64,000 nt of DNA from Fremontodendron californicum (Eukaryota; Streptophyta; Magnoliopsida; Malvales; Malvaceae), in the NCBI GenBank assembly GCA_030761205.1, contig JAULJL010000020.1:3477001-3541000 (forward strand), given 5' to 3'. The notes under the pieces are model-generated. The model searched no databases. It was not told the origin of the DNA and saw only the letters and a program-made list of their open reading frames with translations. Positions 1-10,317 of the stretch are shown here, piece by piece. The position numbers were made by a program, and so were the translations under genes. Each line of letters starts with the position of its first letter. Position 1 is the first letter of the stretch.

Positions 1-2
1 CC

Positions 3-327
3 TCGAATATTCCCTACATAGAAGTCACTGAGAAAGCGGGGGAATGCTCTTTTTGAACCTTGGAGTTTGTAAATGCTACATTTGTAGGAGAAGGTTCTAA
101 GATGCCTATACCTTAGTTGTCCTATGCTACTCAAAGCGACCTTGCTTAGGTCGTAGGGAAGGGTTGCCGGGCCAGGACAGGTTTGGGAAGAAACCTACAA
201 GGAATTCGAAAGTGCATAAGCGTGATCGAAAAGGAAGACAAGTTTGGGATAGGATACAAGCCGACCAGGGAAGACAGGGAGAGACTGATAAGAGAAAGGA
301 AATAGCAAAGGCTCGCAAGGCTCAGGG
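3..327 (+). pseudogene. gag-pol remnant of element B: protease C-terminus and G-patch domain, interrupted by element A
   Basis: Read in the frame of position 3, this gives a gypsy protease tail (ATFVGEGSKMPIP, about 78-113) followed by a G-patch-like segment: TGLGRNLQG at 177-203 and FGIGYKPTREDRE at about 240-278. In plant Tat-type polyproteins this glycine-rich G-patch lies between protease and RT, so the call rests on family knowledge plus visible motifs. In-frame stops are TGA at 54, TAG at 114 and TAG at 147; the TAG at 114 stands where the family usually has Gln. The reading frame is cut at 327 by element A, whose target duplication CAGGG (323-327) recurs at 9837-9841. The plus-strand frame opening at 164 is a shadow. 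Confidence 0.75.
323..327. repeat. Left target-site duplication of element A (CAGGG)
   Basis: CAGGG immediately precedes the LTR terminus TGTCATAACG and is repeated exactly at 9837-9841 after the other LTR. It fixes both ends of element A. Confidence 0.92.
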
Positions 328-1886
328 TGTCATAACGATTTTTTCGACCGTTACGACGAATTTTATGAAAACACAAAAAATGGAGTCGCCACCAATTTTT
401 TTTGCTAGGTGTGATTGGCCACCTATTAAAACCGGTTTTAGAAAAGTATTTTAAAATTAATTAAAACATTTTGTAAAACCAATTTCGAAGTCCGCGCTTT
501 GAACCAGAGAGAAAAACATAATTGGGTTCGGGAGTCGGTTACGTGCGGGGAAGGATTAGCACCCCCGCAACGCCCGTTTAAAAAACGGTACCACTTGGTC
601 ACGTGTTATCTTAAATCTCGGTTTAATGGATTTAACTGGTGTTTAAAACTAATTCTCTTTTATTTTCATTTTTATTTTATTTTAAAAAAACATGTTTGTT
701 ATTTTTTGAATTTTTTTTGAACTGTTTTTTATTTTTTTTTAAAATCGAAAGTGAACATAAATTTGTTATCGAAAATACTCATTAAATATTCCCGACACTC
801 TCGGTGGTATTTAACGAGATCTTCTCACCTCAAGACATCTTAGGAATCACAACCGTGATATCCTCTGAATTCCGTCGTCGGCAATTTATATTCATTTTTT
901 ATTTAAATGCGTATGATGCGAATATTTAAATATCGGATGCATACGGCTTAACATATAACTATAAAATTAAACATGCGACTCATAATATTAAAAACACGTG
1001 CATGGAAAAATATCGAGCGCAATAAACATTCGCTCTTTATTCATTTTTTATTTAGATTATTTCCATTTTTTTTAAACGAAAACGAATTTTTGTATCGAGC
1101 ATGTCGCTAAATACTCCCACCACTCGTGGTGATATTTAACGAAATTCTCGCACCTCAAGATATCTTAGGAATCACTACCGTGACGTCCTTCGAATTCCGT
1201 CATCGGTTATTCGCATTTATTAAGAAATCTTTTATTTTGAAAGTTAAAATGCTTTTAATAAATTTTTAAAATCGAAACCGAGTAATAAAAAATACGTCGA
1301 ATACTGAGCAAAAATAAATAAACAAAAATAGTAATAAGTAAAGAAATTAAAATCATACAAAAAATGTCGAGAATCCGAAAATTAAAATGTCGGACTTGAT
1401 CTTCGTAAAACTCTTTGCTCGCACTCGACCACCTGGTTTCTTTGAATCAGGGGGGGCTTCATCCCTTTCCCTTTTTTTTTGTTTTGATTTCGGGGGGGGT
1501 TTTATGGTGGGTTAAAGGTTGAGTGTGGGGGGGGGCTGCCGTGTAGGGGTGGCTGTGGCAGGGGATAGGGTTTCAGGGTTAGGTTGTGGGGGCAGTTTAG
1601 GATTGGTAGAGGCGGCAGGGGGCTGTCAGGTTTTGGGAAATGGGGGAGGCGGCTGGGACTGGGGAGGGTGGCTGGTGGCAGGGGATAGGGTTTCAGGGTT
1701 AGGTTAGGGTAGGGTAGGGTTTGGGGAAATGGGCCAGTGGGCTTGGGCTCGGGCCTGGGATTGGGTTTTTCTGGGTTTGGGGAAATGGGCCAGGGTTTGT
1801 AGATTGGGCCTGCTGAATAGCAGGCCCAGTTCGCACTTGGTCCGGGTCGGATCCGAATCCGACCCTGACGAAAATTTGTTATTACA
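328..1886 (-). repeat. LTR of element A (3' LTR in element sense)
   Basis: 1559 bp, begins TGTCATAACG and ends ATTACA on the plus strand, with a near-identical partner at 8264-9836. It holds a GC-rich block (about 1500-1870), two hairpin cassettes (about 778-890 and 1104-1213), a block around 526-585 conserved in all LTRs of the window, and an 11-nt copy of the primer-site start at 381-391. Reading frames inside it, including proline-rich ones, are by-products of base composition. Confidence 0.93.
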
Positions 1887-1901
1887 GCTGCCCCTCTTTG
1901 C
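1887..1901 (-). other. Polypurine tract of element A
   Basis: On the minus strand it reads GCAAAGAGGGGCAGC directly before the LTR, identical to the tract of element B at 15612-15626 and nearly so in element C at 58054-58069. It is the expected plus-strand primer of reverse transcription. Confidence 0.85.
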
Positions 1902-1959
1902 ACATTGCTGAGAATCAGGAATAGGGCAAAGACAGTATAACCAATTTTGTCTGTTTATT

Positions 1960-3385
1960 GAGATCCATTCTTAGCGAGGCTCTATCATTTGGATAATAAA
2001 TTGTTCCTCTAATCAGAGGCTCTATCACTTAGAAAAATAAATTGCTCCTCTAATCAGAGGCTCTATCACTTGGAAAATAAATTGCTCCTCTCATCAGAGG
2101 CTCTACAACTTTGAAAATAAATTGCTCCTCTCAACAGAGGCTCCACAACTTTGAAAATAAATTGCTCCTCTAATCAGAGGCTCTATCACTTGGAAAATAA
2201 ATTGCTCCTCTCATCAGAGGCTCCACGACTTTGAAAATAAATTGCTCCTCTCATCAGAGGCTTTATCACTTGGAAAATAAATTGCTCCTCTCATCAGAGG
2301 CTCCACGACTTTGAAAATAAATTGCTCCTCTCATCAGAGGCTCCACAACTTTGAAAATAAATTGCTCCTCTCATCAGAGGCTTCACCACTTTGAAAATAA
2401 ATTGCTCATCTAATCAGAGGCTCGACAACTTTGAAATTTAAATTGCTCCTCTCATCAGAGGCTCCACAACTTTGAAAATAAATTGCTCCTCTCATCAGAG
2501 GCTCCACAACTTTGAAATTTAAATTGCTCCTCTCATCAGAGGCTCTACCACTTGGAAAAATAAATTGCTCCTCTCATCAGAGGCTCCATAACTTTAAAAA
2601 TAAATCGGTTCTCTCATCAGAGGCTCCACAACTTTGAAAATAAATTGCTCCTCTTATCAGAGGCTCCACAACTTTGAAAATAAATTGCTCCTCTCAACAG
2701 AGGCTCCACAACTTTGAAAATAAATTGCTCCTCTCATCAGAGGCTCTATCACTTGGAAAATAAATTGCTCCTCTTATCAGAGGCTCCACGACTTTGAAAA
2801 TAAATTGCTCCTCTCATCAGAGGCTTTATCACTTGGAAAATAAATTGCTCCTCTCATCAGAGGCTCCACGACTTTGAAAATAAATTGCTCCTCTCATCAG
2901 AGGCTCCACAACTTTGAAAATAAATTGCTCCTCTCATCAGAGGCTTCACCACTTTGAAAATAAATTGCTCATCTAATCAGAAGCTCCACAACTTTGAAAA
3001 TAAATTGCTCCTCTTATCAGAGGCTCCACAACTTTGAAAATAAATTGCTCCTCTCATCAGAGGCTCCACAACTTTGAAAATAAATTGCTCCTCTTATCAG
3101 AGGCTCCACAACTTTGAAAATAAATTCTTTTCCTGTGCCCGGAGGACTTAAAAGATGTAACCCGGAGGTTTTTTTTTTTTGAAAGAGGTGCCCGGAGGTC
3201 TTTTTTTTTTTAATTTTCTATCACTTTGAAAAATAAATTGCTCCTCTAATCAGAGGCTCCACAACTTTGAAAAATAAACCGCTCCTCTCATCAGAGGCTC
3301 TACGACTTTGAAAATAAATTGCTCCTCTCATCAGAGGCTCCAGAACTTTGAAATTAAATTCTTTTCCTGTGCCCGGAGGACTTAA
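1960..3385 (-). repeat. About 40-bp tandem array with an internal palindrome (30+ units)
   Basis: Units alternate TTGCTCCTCTCATCAGAGGC with a CTCCACAACTTTGAAAATAA-like half. About 28 units run to about 3126, then a few more at 3230-3355 after a spacer of G/T-rich text (CCGGAGG motifs). Each unit contains CCTCT-NATC-AGAGG, a 5-bp stem with a 4-nt loop. The same array on the opposite strand precedes the polypurine tract of element B (14893-15510), so it belongs to the family's 3' region. No protein coding. Confidence 0.92.
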
Positions 3386-6341
3386 AAGAGGTAACCCAGA
3401 GGTTTTAAAAGAGGTGCCCGGAGGTCTTGGTGATCGTACCTGAAGATCATATCTTGGAAGAAAATCTCACTGGATGTTCGAATTCAAATGTCAAAATTTC
3501 AAATAGTCAATGTCATGCATGAAATGCGAATGTCATGCGATGTCAATGCGTATGCCCCTGATGATGCATGTGCAAGTACCTTCGGATACTGTACACATTT
3601 TACGACACGATGCAGATGCAAAACTTAATAAATATGCGAATGTTCATGAATGATGCGAATGTTCCCAATTGTTTTTCTTGATCTCGGTTTAGCTTTTCAA
3701 ATTGTTCTTCCTCTTTGAAACAGAGTGTATCCTGAAACGCTCGTGCCTCGTAAGAGATCAACCCTTTTCTTCACTGGAACTATCTCCTTGCCTCGATAGT
3801 TTTTCAAATTTTCATCAACTGGAGTCCAAGCCAAATGTTCATTTCTTTTACCTCAATAGTTCCATACCTCTGGGCCAGAAGAACCTTCGTCTTATGCCAA
3901 CATCGGAAATGGTTTCTTCCAAAAATATTTTCATTTATCTGCTTTTGCTTGCTTCCTTTTTTTTGAAAAAATGTTTGCTTATTTACTGAAAACTTTTGAG
4001 TTGAAAATGTCATCCTCATGTTGTGACATCCAAATCTCTTGAAGATTGATGATCACTGTTTAAAAGTTTTTCTGAGTGTCAATTCGAATTTTTCAAATTG
4101 AGTCGGAAGGCTTGGTACCACAAGATTTTGGTTGATCCAACGGAGACTTTGCAACAAAAAAAATGTATATCCTTTCTAGATTCACAAATGGAACAGATTT
4201 TATAGAACATGATTTTTTTTTTGGACTCAAACAAATTCAACCTTCTTTTAGTTTCCAAATTATGGCGCTTTGACAAACGTCAAGACTAGCTGGGAGGTTC
4301 AAACTGGAAAGTTAATTCTGGAAAGAATACGGTCTCAGCTTTTAAAGTCAAACCTCCAAACGAGAGTTGACAGTTTTGGGATATTTTGGAATTCTCAGAT
4401 GTTCCTCGATTTCTTCAAAATGACCTCTTCTCTTGTTATGGCCTCGACAATACCATAAGCAACACCGAAATTCTCCCATTTTACTCTAGACTGCCCATGT
4501 CGGGTTTTCACCCTAGAGTCTCCTTCTTTCCATTTTTCATTTTTTTTTTCTTAAATGTTTCACCATGCATTCAAGAAATCAAGACTTATCCAAAAAAATA
4601 TTTTTAACCAGAAAGGAGACCGAAGTCTCATGCATTTCTCTAAGAATAGACTCATCAATTTAAATGACCATGCTCGATCGAAATGGTCTTTTCCAGGTAC
4701 GTAATGTAGGCCGAGGTTCGAGGTACTGAAAGAAAGATAGATAGGCCCAAACATGTGTTTAAGGTGATCAAATCAAGGATCATTTCATGAGGAGGATTCT
4801 CTTCGAAACACTTGTCTTTTCTGAGCTTTTCTCTTTATTCGATGATTTTCATCCGTTCTTTTCTTCCTCTTCTGTTTTTGCTTTCATCTTTCTTTTTATC
4901 TCCTTTTTTTTGCATCTCTATTTTGACCAGGTGAGCCCGTAGTTGTTTGGAAGCTCAGATTTCTCTTTGATTCACGGCTTTTTTTTTTCGTCTTTGAACC
5001 AAGACTTCACTATATGTGACCTTCGAAGAGATCCTTCCCCGCATTTGCCTCCTAGCGTGGAGGGTGATCCTTGATCGGGGTTGAAAGAACGAAAGTATTC
5101 ATTAGGCTCAAAAGGGGTAGCAAAAGGATATTTTTTATTTTGTGAAAGGATGATGAAAGATGGCCATTTTTCATCTCGAACACAAGCACGTAAATCGAAG
5201 AGTCATTCCCTAGAGGAAAATAATGAAAATGTTTTTTCTTTCTTGAAACCATCTTGAACTTCATAAATGCATGATGTCACACTCATTTTTTCATTTTTCA
5301 TTTTTTCATTTTTTTTTTCATTTTTTCTTTTTTTTTTTTGTTGCATGCTTCGAAAATTACTCCATCTTTATCCACCACGCGTCTTTCGTATCTACAAATG
5401 ATGCACCATTTGATTGATCATACAAATGAGACTTCGTATCCTGAAGAGGAATACCTCGAGTCTTTTTTGCTCTCCGAAGGGACAAGAAAGAATATGGCTC
5501 GAAAATAGCTTTTTTCTAGAAACACGAGAAAATCAGGTTTAATCATTGTTACACGAGACGTTAATCATGAAGTGACGTCTGGGCAACTCTGTTTGTGGTT
5601 ACGGAAAGGGATGTGAATGGTTTTGGCATAACCTTGACACACATCAATTTACCATGATCTAGATTCTTGAAAGAGGTTTCACTTGTTTGAGACACCAAAA
5701 AGCTCGGATTTTTTTTCAAAAAGTTTGTTCCATTGCTCATAATTTAAATTAGGATCTGCATTTTTCTTATTGCACTGACTATGGTTTCTGAAATTCAACA
5801 ATATGTTCCTGGAAGCATTGACTGTTTCAACTCAAAGGATTCAAGCATAGGCAAGTCCGAAAGAGAGATGGAAGGGTGTTGGGTCATTTCTAACATTGAT
5901 CATCAATAATCTCAAGACTCCTCATCATTTCCTAAGAACGCGCTCTTCAAAATCAAGAATTTCAAATTATCATTAAAACACAATAAACACAAAGCATTTG
6001 AAATTTGAAATTTATTTATTTCATGTGGATACCAACATAAGACAAGTGCTTTCATGATGAGGCATAGAACTACATGCATATTCCTCAATGCTTGCCGACA
6101 TGCTTTTAAAGGTAACCATTCTCATCTTCCAAACCCGTGGCGAAGAAACCGATTTATGGCAATGCGGATTTCCACTGTTCGACTAGCTCTGGAGTCAAAA
6201 TGCCATCGTGGACAAAACCTTCAATCTTTTCCTTCAGTTGTCTGCATGCTTCAGTTGTCTGCATCTTTCAGTTTTCAAAACTAAACCGACTTTTTTTTTT
6301 TTATTCCTCAAGTGTGCTTCATGATGCATGAGCTATGAATG
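3386..6341 (-). other. Non-coding spacer of element A
   Basis: About 3 kb with only short frames and many stops. Stretches at about 4490-4530 and 5050-5160 resemble, in inverse orientation, element C at about 55290-55330 and 54600-54750, so this is old 3'-region sequence shared by the family. No gag, protease, RT or integrase motif was seen on either strand. Confidence 0.7.
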
Positions 6342-6960
6342 CCGCTAATGTAACACGATGCCCATATGATGCATGTAAAGAATAAACAAATTAATGCATG
6401 AGTATGTACAATGAGTGACCATGTATGTCACGAATGCATGACCTTATTGTTATGACTGCAATCACGATGTCGATATGATGCATGTAAAGAATAAACAAAT
6501 TAATGCATGAGCATGTACAATGAGTGACCATGTATGTCACGAATGCATGACCTTATTGTTATGACTGCAATCACGATGTCGATATGATGCATGTAAAGAA
6601 TAAACAAATTAATGCATGAGCATGTACAATGAGTGACCATGTATGTCACGAATGCATGACCTTATTGTTATGACTGCAATCACGATGTCGATATGATGCA
6701 TGTAAAGAATAAACAAATTAATGCATGAGCATGTACAATGAGTGACCATGTATGTCACGAATGCATGACCTTATTGTTATGACTGCAATCACGATGTCGA
6801 TATGATGCATGTAAAGAATAAACAAATTAATGCATGAGCATGTACAATGAGTGACCATGTATGTCACGAATGCATGACCTTATTGTTATGACTGCAATCA
6901 CGATGTCGATATGATGCATGTAAAGAATAAACAAATTAATGCATGAGTATATATAATGAA
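6342..6960 (-). repeat. 109-bp tandem array, about 5.5 units
   Basis: The motif TAATGCATGAG recurs at about 6392, 6501, 6610, 6719, 6828 and 6937, a constant spacing of 109 bp. The inner units look identical by eye, while the outermost are diverged, a sign of recent expansion. It lies in the non-coding interior of element A. Confidence 0.93.
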
Positions 6961-8243
6961 TGACCATGTATATCACGAATGCATTCTACAATGAATGACC
7001 ATGCATGTTATGATTGCAATATGATGCGAACTTGATTTGTCTAAAGAATAAACAAATTAATGCATGAATATATACAGAAAACTATTCATGATTTGGACTG
7101 AACTTGATCATTCAACAATTTTATTGCACAAACTTTGCCCCCAAATTCAATCCGCAAAATTTTGTTTTTTGTTTGTTTTTTTTTTTTTGAAACATTTTTT
7201 TTCGTAAAAATAAAAATATTATAAAAAAAAAAAACCAATTTTTATCAAAAACTTTTGTGGTAGTGGGTCTTATTATGGCACAAATGTCCGAGTATTTATT
7301 CAACACTACCGGTTTGCAATTCTCATTTAATCAACAACAAGTGTTTATGCAATTTATCAAATGAGATTATTATCACCGTGAAATCAAAAAATACAATTAT
7401 AAAGGTAAATGCTTTATTTACAAGTGCATCAATGCATGAAATGTATGAGATGTATGAAAAGAAAAATTTTCATATTTACAAACTCAAAAAGTCAACGAAC
7501 ATTTGCTCCGACAGTATCAACTTATTTAAGCATCACGGTGCCTTCGGAGCGAAAAATGAAACTTATTGCGGGTAGCACGATGTACGTTCATCATTACCCG
7601 ATTTACAGTGCTTGTTCGGAATGTAAACAAATAGCGAAAGATCACCATGTTCCTTCCAAATTTCGAGGATATCCGATCGGAAATTCGATATGGCTCTACT
7701 CAAGTTCACTACATGAGGTTGAGTTAGGTTCTAAAAGGCTCCAAATTGCTCCTTACTGTCGCCCGTGAAGGCTAGTAAGGCATCCCGATTTAAAACGGGT
7801 TCAATTTGTTGGAGTATATTTTCCAGGCTTATGCGGAGGTTATTGCCTCACGAAAGCGTAGGTACTTTATTACTCCGAAAGTGTTTCGCTAGCCCATGCG
7901 GAGGTTATTGCCTCACGAGAGCGTAGGTACTTTACTTTCACCTAAAGGGATAAAGCTCGGGTACAGAGCTTATGTATGAAATGTACGTGCACGTGTGTGA
8001 GAAGGAGCAAGCAAACCTTCGACTATTTGTCTACGACTCTTTATTTTAAACATTCCACGATTTAAAAAATAAACGACATAAAAAAAAATGAATCAAGAAT
8101 TAACAAATATCAAAGTGTAATTGCAAGCAAAATAAAAATAAAGAAAGAAAGTAAAGAGAATTAAAATTAAATACCGATTAAATTCATTAATTCGAGATTT
8201 TAAAACAACACATGATCAATTTGTGGCTCGACTCTCAAGGCTT
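6961..8243 (-). other. Transcribed leader region of element A (non-coding)
   Basis: In element sense this lies just after the primer site. It holds a duplicated hairpin segment (7830-7940) also present in element C at 51001-51140. The 119-aa plus-strand frame at 7409-7768 has no recognisable domain and lies antisense to the element, so I treat it as chance. Confidence 0.6.
7830..7940 (-). repeat. Duplicated leader hairpin segment
   Basis: Two direct copies on the minus strand each contain GTACCTACGCTYTCGTGAGG followed by CAATAACCTCCGCA. GAGG and CCTC flank CAATAA and can pair. The same duplicated arrangement stands downstream of the primer site in element C, which suggests a conserved leader element. 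Confidence 0.7.
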
Positions 8244-8260
8244 CCCCAGTGGAGTCGCCA
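8244..8260 (-). other. Primer-binding site of element A
   Basis: The minus strand reads TGGCGACTCCACTGGGG, three bases from the LTR end. It is complementary to the 3' end of plant tRNA-Arg(ACG) including CCA, as I recall that tRNA; an Arg primer is described for Ogre/Tat elements. Confidence 0.85.
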
Positions 8261-8263
8261 AGC

Positions 8264-9836
8264 TGTCATAACGATTTTTTCGACCGTTACGACGAATTTT
8301 ATGAAAACACAAAAAATGGAGTCGCCACCAATTTTTTTTGCTAGGTGTGATTGGCCACCTATTAAAACCGGTTTTAGAAAAGTATTTTAAAATTAATTAA
8401 AACATTTTGTAAAACCAATTTCGAAGTCCGCGCTTTGAACCAGAGAGAAAAACATAATTGGGTTCGGGAGTCGGTTACGTGCGGGGAAGGATTAGCACCC
8501 CCGCAACGCCCGTTTAAAAAACGGTACCACTTGGTCACGTGTTATCTTAAATCTCGGTTTAATGGATTTAACTGGTGTTTAAAACTAATTCTCTTTTATT
8601 TTCATTTTTATTTTATTTTAAAAAAACATGTTTGTTATTTTTTGAATTTTTTTTGAACTGTTTTTTATTTTTTTTTAAAATCGAAAGTGAACATAAATTT
8701 GTTATCGAAAATACTCATTAAATATTCCCGACACTCTCGGTGGTATTTAACGAGATCTTCTCACCTCAAGACATCTTAGGAATCACAACCGTGATATCCT
8801 CTGAATTCCGTCGTCGGCAATTTATATTCATTTTTTATTTAAATGCGTATGATGCGAATATTTAAATATCGGATGCATACGGCTTAACATATAACTATAA
8901 AATTAAACATGCGACTCATAATATTAAAAACACGTGCATGGAAAAATATCGAGCGCAATAAACATTCGCTCTTTATTCATTTTTTATTTAGATTATTTCC
9001 ATTTTTTTTAAACGAAAACGAATTTTTGTATCGAGCATGTCGCTAAATACTCCCACCACTCGTGGTGATATTTAACGAAATTCTCGCACCTCAAGATATC
9101 TTAGGAATCACTACCGTGACGTCCTTCGAATTCCGTCATCGGTTATTCGCATTTATTAAGAAATCTTTTTTTTTTTTTGAAAGTTAAAATGCTTTTAATA
9201 AATTTTTAAAACCGAAACCGAGTAATAAAAAATACGTCGAATACTGAGCAAAAATAAATAAACAAAAATAGTAATAAGTAAAGAAATTAAAATCATACAA
9301 AAAATGTCGAGAATCCGAAAATTAAAATGTCGGACTTGATCTTCGTAAAACTCTTTGCTCGCACTCGACCACCTGGTTTCTTTGAATCAGGGGGGGCTTC
9401 CTCCCTTTCCCTTTTTTTTTTGTTTTGATTTCGGGGGGGGGGGGGTTTATGGTGGGTTAAAGGTTGAGTGTGGGGGGGGGCTACCGTGTAGGGGTGGCTG
9501 TGGCAGGGGATAGGGTTTCAGGGTTAGGTTGTGGGGGCAGTTTAGGGTTGGTAGAGGCGGCAGGGGGCTGTCAGGTTTTGGGAAATGGGGGAGGCGGCTG
9601 GGACTGGGGAGGGTGGCTGGTGGCAGGGGATAGGGTTTCAGGGTTAGGTTAGGGTAGGGTAGGGTAGGGTTTGGGGAAATGGGCCAGTGGGCTTGGGCTC
9701 GGGCCTGGGATTGGGTTTTTCTGGGTTTGGGGAAATGGGCCAGGGTTTGTAGATTGGGCCTGCTGAATAGCAGGCCCAGTTCGCACTTGGTCCGGGTCGG
9801 ATCCGAATCCGACCCGGACAAAAATTGGTTATTACA
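8264..9836 (-). repeat. LTR of element A (5' LTR in element sense)
   Basis: 1573 bp, the partner of 328-1886. Differences seen by eye are about eight substitutions plus length changes in poly-T, poly-G and TAGGG runs, giving roughly 0.5% divergence. Hairpin cassettes lie at about 8714-8825 and 9040-9149; the primer-site mimic is at 8317-8327. Confidence 0.93.
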
Positions 9837-9841
9837 CAGGG
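9837..9841. repeat. Right target-site duplication of element A (CAGGG)
   Basis: Exact copy of 323-327. Removing element A and one copy rejoins the coding sequence of element B. Confidence 0.92.
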
Positions 9842-10317
9842 TATATGAGATAGAGACCCCGATGATGTACATCCTCCATCTCTATGAGACATTTAGGTCG
9901 GCGGGTTTTATTTTCCCTGATTCACCAATTTGGACCAAACCTGTCGTGACTTTGGTAGAAATATTTGCAGGTTTTTGAATCCAGATGATGGAACGAGAGG
10001 AAGAAGAGGGGAAACAAAACCGAAGAAGGGACGATCTACCCGTGCTCTTCAAGATTTGAATTGAAGAATTGGCATGTCGTAGATTTACCTGCTGTATTTA
10101 GGTCTCTTTCTGGTTAACAAACAAAGTTTCAAACACTTCTACCCAAGAGTGTTATGAGAGTTTCTTTTGTGCACGGGCTCCTTTTATGAAGTTATCATTC
10201 TAATAAATGACAATTATGATGCATTATGTCTCGGTCCATTTGCCATTTCTTTTATAACTCATCTTTTATTTTGTCTTCCTATTCGACTATCTATATTATT
10301 TTTGCTTACGCCTTTCC
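9842..10317 (+). pseudogene. Element B linker between G-patch and RT, with a possible Ogre-type intron
   Basis: Directly after the insertion the residues LYETFRSAGFIFPDS (about 9882-9926) match the usual continuation of the G-patch region in Tat-type polyproteins. Coding character then fades. From about 10190 the sequence is AT-rich and ends in a pyrimidine-rich stretch plus TTTCCAG (10314-10320), after which the pol frame resumes (PNNKCENNLINDLKIDFEK). Ogre elements are known to have an intron between protease and RT, so a spliced intron ending near 10320 is plausible. The donor site could not be fixed. Confidence 0.5.

Larger units (their letters stand above)
328..9836 (-). mobile_element. 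Element A: complete non-autonomous Tat-like LTR retrotransposon, nested in element B
   Basis: Two LTRs (328-1886 and 8264-9836) flank 6.4 kb with no coding potential. The ends are TG...CA with a perfect 5-bp target duplication. Orientation is minus: reading that strand, the LTR at 8264-9836 is followed by a primer site (8244-8260) and the other LTR is preceded by a polypurine tract (1887-1901). The interior holds a leader with duplicated hairpins, a 109-bp array, AT-rich spacer and a 40-bp array. Parts of the interior match element C on the opposite strand (about 5050-5160 against 54600-54750; 7850-7935 against 51010-51130). Lacking gag and pol it would need proteins from a relative. I count about eight substitutions between the LTRs, so the insertion is recent. 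Confidence 0.93.

Noticed and set aside
499..720. A 73-aa frame found twice (also 8435-8656)
   Set aside because: Identical because both lie in the two LTRs of element A; no start context or domain, and antisense to the element.
1700..1725. Telomere-like TTAGGGTAGGGTAGGG in both LTRs of element A
   Set aside because: Only a few irregular units inside an LTR, with length differing between the two copies; not a telomere.
1960..3385. CRISPR-like appearance of regularly spaced palindromic repeats
   Set aside because: Plant retrotransposon satellite: the intervening sequence is also repeated, not unique, and no cas genes exist.
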